From: Halalkalibacter akibai JCM 9157
GTDB lineage: Bacteria > Bacillota > Bacilli > Bacillales > Bacillaceae_D
Length of the DNA: 64,000 nt
Assembly (NCBI RefSeq): GCF_000513135.1
Contig: NZ_BAUV01000008.1
Coordinates: 1-64,000 of the forward strand
Reading direction: 5' to 3'
Part shown: one piece after another, positions 1 to 11,535 of the stretch
Layout of the letters: the number at the start of each line of letters is the position of its first letter
Position numbering within the stretch: position 1 is the stretch's first letter
Notes under the pieces: model-generated
Told to the model about the DNA's origin: nothing
The model's database searches: none
What the model saw: the letters and a program-made list of their open reading frames with translations, nothing else
Made by a program: the position numbers and the translations under genes

Positions 1-144
1 TCTTTTAACTTGTCGCTCAACAGCAACTTTATTATCTTACCTCATAACTAATTAAGTGTCAATAGTTTTTTTAAGAAAATAATGTCGTTTGTTTTGGCGA
101 CAAGGAATAATATAACACAAAACATAAAAGATATGCAACTCTTT
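1..144. other. Left-edge intergenic stretch
   Basis: No gene is visible. An 8-bp inverted repeat (CTTGTCGC at 9-16, GCGACAAG at 97-104) frames an AT-rich stretch. In related genomes an rRNA operon often follows gyrA, but no rRNA sequence is present here. Confidence 0.4.
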
Positions 145-1224
145 TTATAAGATTTCTTCAATATGAATAGATAAATGTTGAGAGAGTTGAATTATCTCTT
201 CGTTAGAAAGAAGTTTCACTATCGGCCTTGTTAACATTTGCTGATCCATAAAGATAACTTCTGCTTCTTCTCCAGACGATAATCGTACTTTATCACCTAA
301 AGAAAATTGAACAAGGGATTGAAAAAGAGTTTGAACTACTTTGACATCAAACTTCCCAAATTGCTCTTTATTAATTTCTTCTAAAACTAGTAAAGGCGCT
401 CTTTTCCCACGATAATAGCGTTCAGATGTCATAGCATGATAGACATCAGCTACTGCTACTATTTGACTGAACAAGTGAATCTTATCTGAATTTGTCGCTA
501 ATGGGTACCCACTTCCGTCATAGCGCTCATGATGTTGAAGTACAGTGAGTAAAATGGTATCTGATACTCCAGTCACACCTTTTAACATCTTATAACTGTG
601 AATAGGATGTTTTTTTATCTCTTCAAACTCAATTGAAGATAAGGAACTGGTTTTCTTTAAAATAGATGGAGATACTTTCGTCATTCCTATATCGGCTAAT
701 ACCCCAGCAAAACCAATCTTCAACCAATCTTTCTTTTCAAGCTTCATCTTAAAACCTATAAAAGCTGATAGAAGTCCAACGAAAACAGAATGATGATATA
801 AATAATCTTCTTTATTACTATAATGGTGTAATTGTAGCAAAGCATCTGGTCTTTCAATAATCTTCTCAAAAAGAGGAGTGAACAAAGTCCTTATTTCAAG
901 CATTTCAACTTTCCGGCCTGCTTGCCATGACTGAAATAGTTTTTTATATTGTTTAACAGCTTCTAAGTAAATTAGAAGAAATTCTTTTTCAGGTGTATGA
1001 TAATCCTCAAAGTTTTCTTCTTCAATAACTTCAAGCGGACTGAATTTCTCACCATTTACCAGTACAGATTCTACTTCAACTTGTTTTACTAGAAATAACT
1101 TTAATATTTCAATTAACTCATCAGTTAGTATTGTATTTTCTTTCACGATAGGAAAGTCTGTTAAACCTTCAATATCTTTGGTTGTAATACATCCCTTTTG
1201 CAGCTGCGCTGGTTTAACTTTCAT
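145..1224 (-). CDS. HD-GYP domain protein with altered HD motif
   Basis: About 359 residues. The C-terminal half is an HD-GYP domain, the fold of cyclic-di-GMP phosphodiesterases. The GYP signature HHERYDGSGYP is intact. However, the position that normally reads HDIG reads ADIG (in VLADIGMTKV), so the metal-binding His of the HD dyad is replaced by Ala. The N-terminal ~100 residues have no recognisable domain. The start is taken at the ATG preceded by GAAGAAGG, seven codons inside a longer TTG-started frame. It lies downstream of gyrA but is separated from it by a terminator hairpin. It may be a c-di-GMP binder or a weak or inactive enzyme; the fold call is firm, the activity is not. Confidence 0.85.
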   Translation of the reverse strand: MKVKPAQLQKGCITTKDIEGLTDFPIVKENTILTDELIEILKLFLVKQVEVESVLVNGEKFSPLEVIEEENFEDYHTPEKEFLLIYLEAVKQYKKLFQSWQAGRKVEMLEIRTLFTPLFEKIIERPDALLQLHHYSNKEDYLYHHSVFVGLLSAFIGFKMKLEKKDWLKIGFAGVLADIGMTKVSPSILKKTSSLSSIEFEEIKKHPIHSYKMLKGVTGVSDTILLTVLQHHERYDGSGYPLATNSDKIHLFSQIVAVADVYHAMTSERYYRGKRAPLLVLEEINKEQFGKFDVKVVQTLFQSLVQFSLGDKVRLSSGEEAEVIFMDQQMLTRPIVKLLSNEEIIQLSQHLSIHIEEIL

Positions 1225-1312
1225 ACAATAACCTTCTTCCTTCAAGACAATTCTATTTCTTCGTGTATTTATTATACTTTAGGAAAGATGCCAAGAAAAG
1301 ATGGTAGATAAG

Positions 1313-1358
1313 GAAAAAGAGATGTCACAGAATAAATCATTCCTGTAACATCTCTTTT
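1313..1358. terminator. gyrA terminator, possibly bidirectional
   Basis: The stem AGAGATGTCACAG (1318-1330) pairs with CTGTAACATCTCT (1343-1355), allowing one mismatch. A U-rich tail follows in the minus direction, just after the gyrA stop; plus-strand reading also gives a short T run. Confidence 0.85.
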
Positions 1359-1367
1359 AAATTAGAT

Positions 1368-3911
1368 CTATTCTTCAGTTTCAGATTGATTGTTCTCTTC
1401 AACTTCAGTAGACTCTTCTTCTTTGTTTTCAGGTGAATCATTAGTTACTGTTTCTTCATTTGTTTCTTCAGACTCAATATCTTCATCTTCATTAATATCA
1501 ACTCGAGCAACAGTTGCAACTTCCTCGCCTTCATTTACACGAATTAAAGTAACTCCTTGTGTGTTACGCCCTGTGGTTGAAATTCCTTCGACTTGAGTTC
1601 TAATAATGACTCCACTAACTGTAATAATCATAATGTCATGATTATTACCAACTACTTTTAAGGCTACAAGATTACCGTTTCTCTCAGTAATGTTACAAGT
1701 TTTAATACCTTTCCCACCACGATTTTGAATGCGGTATTCATCAATTGGAGTACGCTTGCCGTACCCTTTCTCTGTAACGATTAAAACGTCATGATCTTCT
1801 TCTATTATATCCATACCAACAACATGATCATCACCAGCAAGTGAGATTCCTCGAACCCCTGCTGCTGTACGTCCCATTAACCTAACATCATTTTCAGGGA
1901 AGCGGATTGACATTCCGTGTTTTGTTCCAATGATTAATTCTTGATGACCATCTGTTAGACGAACGCCATGGAGTTCATCTTCGTCACGAAGAGTAATAGC
2001 AAATAACCCACCTTTTCTAATATTAGCAAATGATGAAAGTTCCGTTCTTTTCGCAACTCCATATTTCGTTAAGAAGAATAGATAAGAATCATCTTTAAAA
2101 TCATCGATAGGAATAACCGTACTTACATATTCGCCTTGCTCTATTTGTAAAAGGTTAATAATCGGTATACCTTTTGCTGTACGTCCCAATTCAGGAATTT
2201 CATATCCTTTTAAGCGATATACCTTCCCTTTATTCGTAAAGAACAAAATAGTGTGGTGAGAGCTAGTCGTAAAAAGATGTTGAACAAAATCATTATCATT
2301 TGTTCCCATCCCTTGTATTCCTTTTCCACCACGTTTTTGAGCTCTGTAAGTAGAAATTGGCAGACGTTTAATATAACCATTATGAGAGATGGTTATAGCA
2401 ATATTCGTACGAGGAATTAAGTCCTCATCTTCAAATTGCTCTTCACTCATAGAAATAACGGTACGACGTTCGTCATTAAACTTTGCTTTGATTTCAGAAA
2501 GCTCTTCACGAATGATTTCTAATACTCGCTCATTATCGGCTAAGATTGCTTTAAGTTCTGCAATACGTGCCACCAACTCTTGATATTCCCCTTCAATCTT
2601 GTCGCGTTCTAAACCAGTTAAACGTTGTAAACGCATATCAAGGATAGCTTGTGCTTGTTCATAACTAAGCTCAAATCGCTCCATTAAGCCAGTTCTTGCC
2701 ATCTCTGTCGTCTGAGAAGCACGAATTAAATTAATAACTTCGTCAAGATGATCTAGGGCAATACGTAAACCTTCTAAAATGTGTGCACGTGCTTCTGCTT
2801 TACGAAGTTCAAATGCTGTACGGCGTCTTATTACAACAACCTGATGATCTAGGTAGTGCTCTAAACATTCTTTTAAATTTAATACTTTAGGTTGTCCATT
2901 AACTAACGCAAGTAGATTAATTCCAAAGCTTGATTGAAGTGCCGTTTGCTTATATAAATTATTTAATAAAACATTGGCATTCGCATCACGTCGTAGTTCT
3001 ATTACAATTCTCATTCCAGTACGATCGGATTCATCACGTAGATCTGTGATTCCATCAATCTTTTTCTCACGAACTAACTCAGCAATTTTTTCAATTAATC
3101 TCGCTTTGTTAACTTGATATGGAATTTCAGTGAAAATAATTCTCGGCTTCCCGTTATGCTCTTCAATATAAGACTTAGCCCGTAAAGTAATTGAACCTCG
3201 ACCAGTTTGATAGGCTTTACGAATACCTGAACGTCCTAAAATTTCAGCACCAGTAGGGAAATCTGGTCCTGGAATATACTCCATTAAGTCTTGAATCGTT
3301 AAATCACGATCTTTTGAAAGCGCAAGAACTCCGTCAATAATTTCACCTAATTGGTGAGGTGGAATATTCGTAGCCATTCCAACGGCTATTCCTGCAGCTC
3401 CATTTACTAAAAGATTAGGAAATCTCGCAGGGAGAACTTTTGGTTCTCTTTCACTGCCATCATAATTGTCTTGATAATCAATCGTGTCTTTATTAATATC
3501 ACGAACAAGTTCCATTGAGATCTTAGACATTTTTGCTTCTGTATAACGCATTGCAGCAGCAGAGTCACCATCGACAGATCCAAAGTTTCCGTGTCCATCT
3601 ATTAACATATAACGGTAACTGAAATCTTGTGCCATACGTACCATTGTTTCGTATACAGCCGAGTCACCGTGTGGATGATACTTACCGATAACTTCTCCAA
3701 CAATACGCGCTGACTTTTTGTATGCTTTATCAGAAGTCATACCCAACTCATTCATTGCATATAAAATACGACGATGAACAGGTTTTAAACCATCCCTAAC
3801 ATCGGGCAGGGCGCGACTGACAATAACACTCATCGCATAGTCCATAAAGGATGACTTCATTTCTTGACTAATATTCCGCTCTCTAACTCTTAATTGTTCT
3901 TCCTCAGCCAT
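1368..3911 (-). CDS. gyrA: DNA gyrase subunit A
   Basis: 847 residues. It is the breakage-reunion subunit of the A2B2 type II topoisomerase that introduces negative supercoils using ATP. The catalytic tyrosine lies in [10 protein letters not shown] (about residue 123). The quinolone-resistance region [10 protein letters not shown] has the usual sensitive residues (Ser, Glu). The GyrA box QKRGGKG that permits DNA wrapping is present in the C-terminal beta-pinwheel. The last ~45 residues form a very acidic Glu/Asp-rich tail. The start is an ATG behind GGAGATGGAGG. It is co-directional with gyrB, 127 bp downstream of it, with a terminator after the stop. Identification is secure. Confidence 0.98.
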   Translation of the reverse strand: MAEEEQLRVRERNISQEMKSSFMDYAMSVIVSRALPDVRDGLKPVHRRILYAMNELGMTSDKAYKKSARIVGEVIGKYHPHGDSAVYETMVRMAQDFSYRYMLIDGHGNFGSVDGDSAAAMRYTEAKMSKISMELVRDINKDTIDYQDNYDGSEREPKVLPARFPNLLVNGAAGIAVGMATNIPPHQLGEIIDGVLALSKDRDLTIQDLMEYIPGPDFPTGAEILGRSGIRKAYQTGRGSITLRAKSYIEEHNGKPRIIFTEIPYQVNKARLIEKIAELVREKKIDGITDLRDESDRTGMRIVIELRRDANANVLLNNLYKQTALQSSFGINLLALVNGQPKVLNLKECLEHYLDHQVVVIRRRTAFELRKAEARAHILEGLRIALDHLDEVINLIRASQTTEMARTGLMERFELSYEQAQAILDMRLQRLTGLERDKIEGEYQELVARIAELKAILADNERVLEIIREELSEIKAKFNDERRTVISMSEEQFEDEDLIPRTNIAITISHNGYIKRLPISTYRAQKRGGKGIQGMGTNDNDFVQHLFTTSSHHTILFFTNKGKVYRLKGYEIPELGRTAKGIPIINLLQIEQGEYVSTVIPIDDFKDDSYLFFLTKYGVAKRTELSSFANIRKGGLFAITLRDEDELHGVRLTDGHQELIIGTKHGMSIRFPENDVRLMGRTAAGVRGISLAGDDHVVGMDIIEEDHDVLIVTEKGYGKRTPIDEYRIQNRGGKGIKTCNITERNGNLVALKVVGNNHDIMIITVSGVIIRTQVEGISTTGRNTQGVTLIRVNEGEEVATVARVDINEDEDIESEETNEETVTNDSPENKEEESTEVEENNQSETEE

Positions 3912-4038
3912 TACAATAAACCTCCATCTCCAAGCCTAAATGCTTGTGTGTCCCAAGGCGTAAACAGATTTGTCGCATATCATCTTCTTAAGAAGTAATA
4001 AAAATACAGCTCTGTTTTTGCAGAATTTTTTCCACCTA

Positions 4039-5979
<1,941 letters not shown>

Positions 5980-6074
5980 TCAATATCGATCAGATCATAT
6001 ATATTTTTAAATGTTCTTTAATTTTTAAACTGAACATTTTATTTTAACATTAACTCCGATTTAATTACAGAGGT

Positions 6075-6359
6075 TTATCCTTCATATTCAGTTTCGCTCT
6101 CTATATTAAGGTCTAACAGGGCTAACCCTTGCGCTCTTCTATTTAAGGTTAAAGAAGAAACGGGTGAGTAATAGATTTCTTCGTCGGTTACTACGATAGA
6201 CTTAATGTATTCTTCGGAAATAATAATTTTCTTTTTTCTCTTCGCTTCTGCTTTTAGATAAAGTCCTGTAATCGTCGACTGCTCATGAACGTCCCAATTT
6301 AAAATAGCAATGATGTCTTTTGATCTAATAATGAAATCTCCACCTAAATGAATAAACAA
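6075..6359 (-). CDS. remB: Extracellular matrix regulator RemB (DUF370)
   Basis: 94 residues. It belongs to the small RemA/RemB (DUF370) family; in B. subtilis RemB (YaaB) sits in exactly this position between recF and gyrB and contributes to biofilm-matrix gene expression. The conserved opening MFIHLGGDFIIRSKDIIAI is present. The C-terminal third (LTLNRRAQ onward) is less conserved. It starts 20 bp after the recF stop, so it is probably in the same transcript. The name rests on family and synteny; there is no catalytic motif. Confidence 0.9.
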   Translation of the reverse strand: MFIHLGGDFIIRSKDIIAILNWDVHEQSTITGLYLKAEAKRKKKIIISEEYIKSIVVTDEEIYYSPVSSLTLNRRAQGLALLDLNIESETEYEG

Positions 6360-6379
6360 TCAACTCACCGCCCGATCTA

Positions 6380-7488
6380 TTAAGATGAAATTGTCCCTTC
6401 AGAAACCTTACAAATGTTCGCTTGGTTTAATGTTTGATGATCAATCCCAGCTATGTTAGTTGTAGTTACAAAGGTTTGAACGCGATTTTGAATGGTTTGT
6501 AAAAGATGTGATTGTCTATAATCATCTAACTCTGATAAAACATCGTCCAATAGTAAAATTGGATATTCGCCTATTTCTGAATAAATTAATTCAATTTCGG
6601 CTAATTTAAGGGCTAGAGCCGTTGTTCTTTGTTGCCCTTGAGATCCATAAGTTTGAACATCATGATGATTTATAACAAAACCAAGATCATCTCGATGTGG
6701 TCCAAAAAGAGTAACTCCTCGCTGTATTTCACGTGTTTTTTGCTTTTCGTACGTTTTATATAACTCTTCTTTTATCATCGACAAATCCATCTCATCTGAT
6801 ACGTTACTAGAAGGAACATAAGAGATCTCTAGTTTTTCCTTTCCCCTACTAATATCATGATGTATTTGTTCAGCCCACTTTTGAAGTCGTTTAATAAATT
6901 CAAATCTTCTTTTCGTCACTTCTGCAGCTAACACAATCATTTGATCAGTTAACACGTCTAACATTTCTTTGGAACCCTTGTTTATTTGGAGGGATTTTAA
7001 TAAGTGATTTCTTTGCAGGAGAACTTTTTGATAGAGTCCTAAATGATGCAAATAAACACGACTGATTTGTCCAATTTCCATATCTAGAAACCTTCTTCTT
7101 ACTTGGGGACTACCTTTAACCAGATTTAAATCTTCTGGAGCAAACATGACCACGTTGCTGCACCAATATATTCACTTAGCTTTTTTTGTTCTAAGCCATT
7201 AACCTTACCTTTTTTACCCTTTGTCGATAAGATCAACTCTAATTCAAGTAAACTAGACTTTTTCTCTATCTTACCTTGGATTTTAGCGAAATCATGATTC
7301 CAACCAATTAACTCTTTATCCTTAGAAGTACGGTGAGATTTTGCTAATGCTAGAACATAAATAGCCTCAATGATATTTGTTTTCCCTTGAGCATTTTCTC
7401 CTAAGAAGACATTCACTTGTTGATCAAATGCTAATTCCACATTTTGGTAATTGCGGAATTGCCTTAGTGTCAGTTGTTTTAATTTCAA
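6380..7488 (-). CDS. recF: DNA replication/repair protein RecF, frameshifted
   Basis: Two overlapping frames (7126-7488 and 6380-7153) together give a full-length RecF of about 369 residues. RecF is an SMC-like ATPase that loads RecA at gaps. Walker A is [11 protein letters not shown] (about residue 30), with the ABC signature and Walker B ([11 protein letters not shown]) in the C-terminal part. The frame breaks near 7157-7162. Adding one base there restores IGA[14 protein letters not shown], the expected family sequence. Since nothing else is damaged, a sequencing or assembly deletion is more likely than a pseudogene. Its neighbours yaaA and dnaN are in the usual order. Confidence 0.93.
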
Positions 7489-7500
7489 AAGGGCTTCCCC

Positions 7501-7725
7501 CTAGTTCTCAACAATTTGATATACAGTCCCATCCACAAGAGTTATCTCATCTCCAGGTACAAGCTTTTTACCACGACGGTTTTCCTCTTCACCATTTACA
7601 TAAACAATATGCTCAGATAGATACCATTTAGCCATACCTCCAGTATCTATAATTCCAACTTCCTTTAGCAATTGTCCTAGTGTTATGTAAGCTGTTGAAA
7701 TGACGATTTGATTCAACTTAATCAC
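7501..7725 (-). CDS. yaaA: S4-domain RNA-binding protein YaaA
   Basis: 74 residues. It is a single S4 RNA-binding fold, recognised by ITLGQLLKEVG, the GGMAKWYLSE stretch and NRRGKKLVPGDEI. The same gene lies between dnaN and recF in B. subtilis, where the protein has been linked to ribosome assembly. It is compatible with coupling to recF (12 bp apart). The GTG start used here is plausible; the in-frame TTG three codons later is an alternative. Confidence 0.92.
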   Translation of the reverse strand: MIKLNQIVISTAYITLGQLLKEVGIIDTGGMAKWYLSEHIVYVNGEEENRRGKKLVPGDEITLVDGTVYQIVEN

Positions 7726-7758
7726 TCTTTCCGTTTAAATAATTCGTCTAGCAAAGTG

Positions 7759-7790
7759 AAGACAGCAATTCATTGGCGATTTGCTGTCTC
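7759..7790. other. Hairpin between dnaN and yaaA
   Basis: AGACAGCA and TGCTGTCT form an 8-bp stem with a 16-base loop. There is no good U-tract on the dnaN transcript side, so it may be an attenuator or processing hairpin rather than a full terminator. Confidence 0.4.
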
Positions 7791-7884
7791 TTTAAATTAC
7801 ATTCGATTATCTATCTTTACATTGTACTAAACCACAGCATGTAAGCCAAGTAGTTTCACTAAAAAAGGATGAACTTCACTATTT

Positions 7885-9024
7885 TTAGTAAGTTCTGACC
7901 GGTGAGAATAAGTGTAGATATTGATCATGATCGATTGGACGAATGACAAACGGACTCATTGCGCCGGTAAATACAATATCAATTTCTTCACTATCAATAA
8001 CCTTCAACGCATCAATAATATTTTTACCGTTAAAGGAAATTCTCATTTCTTCTCCTTGTACATCCGTTTCAATGTTTTCTGTTACCTTACCAACTTCAGG
8101 GGAAATTGAAGTGATTTCAACAAGACCACTGTCTATTGTTTTCAAATTAATTACATTGTTTTTCCCTTCTCTAGATAAAAGTAAAGCACGTTCTAGAGTT
8201 TGAAGAAAAGGTTTCGTTTTTAAACGAAGAGTCGTTTTAGACTGAGTCGGGATCATACTTTTTGTAACTGGATATTTTCCTTCAAGTAATCTTGAGAAGA
8301 AAAGAAGATTTTTCATTTTGAATAAAACTTGATTTTCAGTTACAACAACATCAATTAGATCATTGTTGTCTTCAATGATCTTACTTAGTTCATTCAAACT
8401 TTTCCCAGGGATGACTACATTCGAGAAAACAAGTCCTTCATCGTTTTTTTGAATAGTTGCTTTCCTCATTGCTAACCTGTGACTATCTGTTGCAGTACAG
8501 ATTAAGTCACTATTTTCAGTTTCTAAGTTTACACCTGTCAACACTGGACGTGTTTCCTGAGTGGACACCGCGAAGACAGTTTGCCTTATGACATTTTTCA
8601 AAATATCTTGCGGCAAACGGAATAATAAGTCTTCTTCCAATTGAGGAAGACGAGGATACTCCTCGGGATCAAGTCCATTTAAATTAAAAACTGAAGAACC
8701 TGAGCGAATAGTTGTAGCAAATTGATCTTGGACAATCAATTCAATATTATCTCCAGGCAATTTTTTAACAATTTCTGCGAAGAAACGAGCCTGAAGAACG
8801 ATACTACCTTGTTCATCAATAGTGACAATTTCAGTTCCTTCTTCTTCAATCGGAATAAATGTTTCAATTGAGATATCTGAGTCACTACCTGTAAGAGTAA
8901 TTCCTTCTGAATGAGCTACTATTTTTATACCAGTTAAAATCGGAATAGTTGTTCTTGAAGAAACTGCTTTTGTCACATTTTGAACATCATGAACAAAACG
9001 ATCACGATTAATAGTAAAACGCAT
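7885..9024 (-). CDS. dnaN: DNA polymerase III beta sliding clamp
   Basis: 379 residues, the normal length for the three-domain processivity clamp that encircles DNA and binds PolC, DnaE, MutS and others. It opens with the typical MRFTINRDRF and ends SPFVIRPIDHDQYLHLFSPVRTY, the conserved C-terminus that builds the protein-binding pocket. An ATG follows an AAGGAG ribosome-binding site. It is separated from dnaA by 176 bp that hold the downstream half of oriC. Confidence 0.98.
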   Translation of the reverse strand: MRFTINRDRFVHDVQNVTKAVSSRTTIPILTGIKIVAHSEGITLTGSDSDISIETFIPIEEEGTEIVTIDEQGSIVLQARFFAEIVKKLPGDNIELIVQDQFATTIRSGSSVFNLNGLDPEEYPRLPQLEEDLLFRLPQDILKNVIRQTVFAVSTQETRPVLTGVNLETENSDLICTATDSHRLAMRKATIQKNDEGLVFSNVVIPGKSLNELSKIIEDNNDLIDVVVTENQVLFKMKNLLFFSRLLEGKYPVTKSMIPTQSKTTLRLKTKPFLQTLERALLLSREGKNNVINLKTIDSGLVEITSISPEVGKVTENIETDVQGEEMRISFNGKNIIDALKVIDSEEIDIVFTGAMSPFVIRPIDHDQYLHLFSPVRTY

Positions 9025-9032
9025 AATAAATC

Positions 9033-9060
9033 TCCTTAATAATTATATTTATGTTTTAAA
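9033..9060. other. AT-rich unwinding stretch of oriC
   Basis: An A/T-dominated stretch lies directly beside the DnaA-trio tract, on its dnaN side. This is where strand opening is expected. It is inferred from composition and from the known B. subtilis layout. Confidence 0.55.
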
Positions 9061-9064
9061 AAGA

Positions 9065-9103
9065 TAGTAGTAATAGTAATAGGGCCTGTGAATTTGTGGA
9101 TAA
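9065..9103 (+). other. DnaA-trio tract, GC block and DnaA box (basal unwinding element)
   Basis: Six consecutive trinucleotides TAG-TAG-TAA-TAG-TAA-TAG occupy 9065-9082. They are followed by the GC-rich GGCC and then by a degenerate box (TGTGAATTT, 9087-9095) and a perfect DnaA box TGTGGATAA (9095-9103). This is the order reported for the bacterial origin unwinding system, in which DnaA is loaded from boxes onto one strand through the trios. Confidence 0.85.
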
Positions 9104-9129
9104 GTCGCTTTTTGTTACAGAATGACTAG

Positions 9130-9178
9130 TTATTCACATGTTAGTAATGTGTTAATAGGTGCGTACACTTTATTCACA
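9130..9178. other. DnaA boxes in the dnaA-dnaN spacer
   Basis: Two copies of TTATTCACA (9130-9138 and 9170-9178) match the TTATNCACA consensus. With the box at 9095-9103 they form the downstream DnaA-box cluster of oriC. Confidence 0.85.
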
Positions 9179-9200
9179 ATACACACAATGATTTTTAAGA

Positions 9201-10553
9201 TTAATTTCTTAGTAGATCTATTAATTCTTGCACTTTATCTTGAAGTTCACGATCTGTTGCAAGTAAAGTAGATATTTTTTCATGAGCATGGATGACAGTC
9301 GTATGATCTCGGCCTCCAAACTCACTACCGATCTTAGGTAAAGAAGCATCTGTTAATTCTCTAGAAAGATACATAGCGATTTGTCTAGGGAAGGCGACTG
9401 ATTTTGTGCGCTTCTTAGCTTTGAAATCTTCTAGTTTTACATGATAATGTTCACCAACGAGCTTCTGAATATCCGTAATCGTTAAGATTCTTGGCTTTGA
9501 GTTAGGGATAATATCTTTTAATGCTTCAGCTGCTAAATCAGCATTCATATCTTGATTAATTAAAGAAGAATAAGCAACAACACGAATGAGTGCTCCCTCA
9601 AGCTCCCTTATGTTTGTATCAATTTGATTTGCAATGTAAAGCATGACTTCGTTTGGTATATCAAGATTTTCAGCTTTTGCTTTCTTGCGTAAGATAGCAA
9701 TTCTAGTTTCAAGATCAGGTGGAGTAATATCTGTAATCAAACCCCATTCAAATCTTGATCTAAGTCGGTCCTCTAAAGTAGGGATTTCTTTAGGTGGGCG
9801 ATCACTTGATATAACAATTTGCTTTGATTCCTCATGTAGAGCATTAAAAGTATGAAAAAATTCTTCTTGTGTTTGTTCTTTTCCAGCTAGGAACTGAATA
9901 TCATCTATAAGTAAAACGTCAACGTTTCGATACTTATTGCGAAAATTAACAGCTTTATTATCACGAATCGCATTAATAAATTCGTTTGTAAATTTCTCAG
10001 AGGATAAATAAACGACTTTTGCATTAGGATTATGATCCATAACATAATGGCCAATGGCATGCATTAAGTGTGTTTTTCCTAGCCCGACACCCCCATAAAT
10101 AAAAAGTGGATTATAAGCTTTAGCTGGTGCTTCAGCAACAGCTAAAGAGGCAGCGTGAGCAAAGCGATTTCCTGAGCCTATAACAAATGTATCAAACATA
10201 TACTTTTCGTTAAGCATAGTTTTAGGTGTGGTATTGGCTGAATTCTGTTCCTGCTTCGTTTGTTTTTTGGGTAGAGGATCAGGAATGAAATCCTCTTCCA
10301 TTTCATGTTGTGGAATAACGAATTTAGGTTTTAAACGTGTTCCTGTTAATTGCTCTATCATGTCAGAGGTAAGCTCTGCGTAATGATCCTCCAGCCAATC
10401 ACGGGCAAACTCATTCGGTGCGGTTATGACAATAGTGTCATTTTGAATGTCATTCGCTTTAGTGGCTTTTAACCATGTCTCAAAACTAGGTTTGCTGACC
10501 TTTTTTTCGATCTCAGCCAAAGCCCGGTCCCATAAATCATGGATATTCTCCAA
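9201..10553 (-). CDS. dnaA: Chromosomal replication initiator DnaA
   Basis: 450 residues. It is an AAA+ ATPase that binds DnaA boxes and opens oriC. Domain I (about residues 1-85) is followed by a short Q/N/T-rich linker. Domain III has Walker [10 protein letters not shown] and Walker [15 protein letters not shown]. Domain IV carries the DNA-recognition signature [15 protein letters not shown]. The start is a TTG (TTG GAG AAT) behind GGAGGCG, the only well-placed ribosome-binding site, so initiation may be deliberately weak. DnaA boxes on both sides suggest autoregulation. Confidence 0.99.
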   Translation of the reverse strand: MENIHDLWDRALAEIEKKVSKPSFETWLKATKANDIQNDTIVITAPNEFARDWLEDHYAELTSDMIEQLTGTRLKPKFVIPQHEMEEDFIPDPLPKKQTKQEQNSANTTPKTMLNEKYMFDTFVIGSGNRFAHAASLAVAEAPAKAYNPLFIYGGVGLGKTHLMHAIGHYVMDHNPNAKVVYLSSEKFTNEFINAIRDNKAVNFRNKYRNVDVLLIDDIQFLAGKEQTQEEFFHTFNALHEESKQIVISSDRPPKEIPTLEDRLRSRFEWGLITDITPPDLETRIAILRKKAKAENLDIPNEVMLYIANQIDTNIRELEGALIRVVAYSSLINQDMNADLAAEALKDIIPNSKPRILTITDIQKLVGEHYHVKLEDFKAKKRTKSVAFPRQIAMYLSRELTDASLPKIGSEFGGRDHTTVIHAHEKISTLLATDRELQDKVQELIDLLRN

Positions 10554-11160
10554 AATTTTCGCCTCCTTTTTTCTAAATAACGAACAACAAACATGAACTT
10601 GTCGAATCTTTGTACAAGCTCATGGATATGGTCGAATAATTATACATTCACAGCCAAATGTGCAAAAATATTAATATAGTAGAAAAGCTACTATTAATGA
10701 GTTCTGAACAACCTGTGGAGAAAGAAATACACACATAAAAGAAAGATGTCCACAACTTTACCCACAGACTGTGGACAAAAATACAAGCTAAATACTTGTC
10801 CACGAGTGAAAACAATTCAATCATAGCAAAAAAAACCTGCTGTCGCAATGGTTTAATGTATTTATCCACATAACACCTTATGTTGTGTCTTAATTTTATC
10901 CACAACACTATATATGTGCGTAACTTGTCGATAGAGTTGGGGAGAACTCGGAAAATGTCGAAAATAGGTTATCCACAGGGCGCGTTTGTTTTTTTGTGTG
11001 AAAAGTGTTGAACCTTTTAGAAGTGGCTTTTATAATTTGATATTTGAGTTAAGTAGCTATTGGAATGGATCATCACAGATATGATTAGGAAAAAGTAATA
11101 AAAGATAAAAAAATAAAAGAAGTATCTATAAGAAATAAATTGGTTGAGAAAAAGAGAATC
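10554..11160. other. oriC, upstream DnaA-box region
   Basis: A 600-bp non-coding region between dnaA and rpmH. Perfect DnaA boxes TTATCCACA are at 10862-10870, 10896-10904 and 10969-10977. Box-like TGTGGA/TCCACA sequences occur at about 10713-10718, 10748-10755 and 10769-10775. Divergent gene orientation changes here. It corresponds to the incAB part of the bipartite B. subtilis origin. Open reading frames on the minus strand here are fortuitous. Confidence 0.9.
10639..10667 (-). promoter_or_regulatory. Candidate dnaA promoter
   Basis: A perfect -10 (TATAAT on the minus strand, plus coordinates 10639-10644) lies about 85 bp before the dnaA start. The -35 is weak (TTTGCA-like at 16-bp spacing). 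Confidence 0.45.
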
Positions 11161-11190
11161 TTGACAAGAGGGTATATATTTCTTTATAAT
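11161..11190 (+). promoter_or_regulatory. rpmH sigma-A promoter
   Basis: TTGACA (11161-11166) and TATAAT (11185-11190) with an 18-bp spacer, a consensus vegetative promoter about 50 bp before rpmH. Confidence 0.85.
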
Positions 11191-11242
11191 TTACAAGAAT
11201 GTCTTTAAAGAATGAGTTTTATTCCTCAGGGAGGTGTTATAG

Positions 11243-11380
11243 ATGGGAAAACCAACATTTCAACCGAATAATCGTAAGCGTAAAAAGGTACACGGTTTCC
11301 GTGCACGTATGAGCACAAAAAATGGCCGTAAAGTATTAGCTCGTCGTCGTCGTAAAGGAAGAAAGGTATTATCTGCATAG
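11243..11380 (+). CDS. rpmH: 50S ribosomal protein L34
   Basis: 45 residues, very basic. It starts [20 protein letters not shown] and ends in the conserved [12 protein letters not shown], which is full-length L34. The ATG follows GGGAGGTG. It is the first gene of the right replichore, with a strong promoter upstream and rnpA downstream as in most bacteria. It is followed by two hairpins that should limit transcription into rnpA. Confidence 0.97.
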   Translation: MGKPTFQPNNRKRKKVHGFRARMSTKNGRKVLARRRRKGRKVLSA

Positions 11381-11408
11381 GCCACTGGTTGTCAGTGGTC
11401 TTTTTCTT
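11380..11408 (+). terminator. rpmH terminator
   Basis: GGCCACTG pairs with CAGTGGTC (one G-U) and is followed by TTTTTCTTTC. It begins on the last base of the rpmH stop codon. Confidence 0.8.
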
Positions 11409-11410
11409 TC

Positions 11411-11454
11411 TAGTTTGGACAAAAAGGTAAATTTGAATCTTTTTGTCCAAACTA
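11411..11454. repeat. Perfect 16-bp inverted repeat between rpmH and rnpA
   Basis: TAGTTTGGACAAAAAG (11411-11426) is exactly complementary to CTTTTTGTCCAAACTA (11439-11454), with a 12-base loop. No T-tract follows, so it is not a standard terminator; an RNA-processing or stabilising hairpin is possible. Confidence 0.75.
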
Positions 11455-11535
11455 AAAATAAGAAATTACTTCATTTTAATATAGAAGACTTTTATTTTCG
11501 ATATCATGTATAAGCGAGATCGAGGAGTGTAAAAG

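Noticed and set aside
10648-10908. 86-codon minus-strand reading frame upstream of dnaA
   Set aside because: It lies across the oriC DnaA boxes, has no ribosome-binding site, and its composition is explained by AT-rich non-coding sequence.
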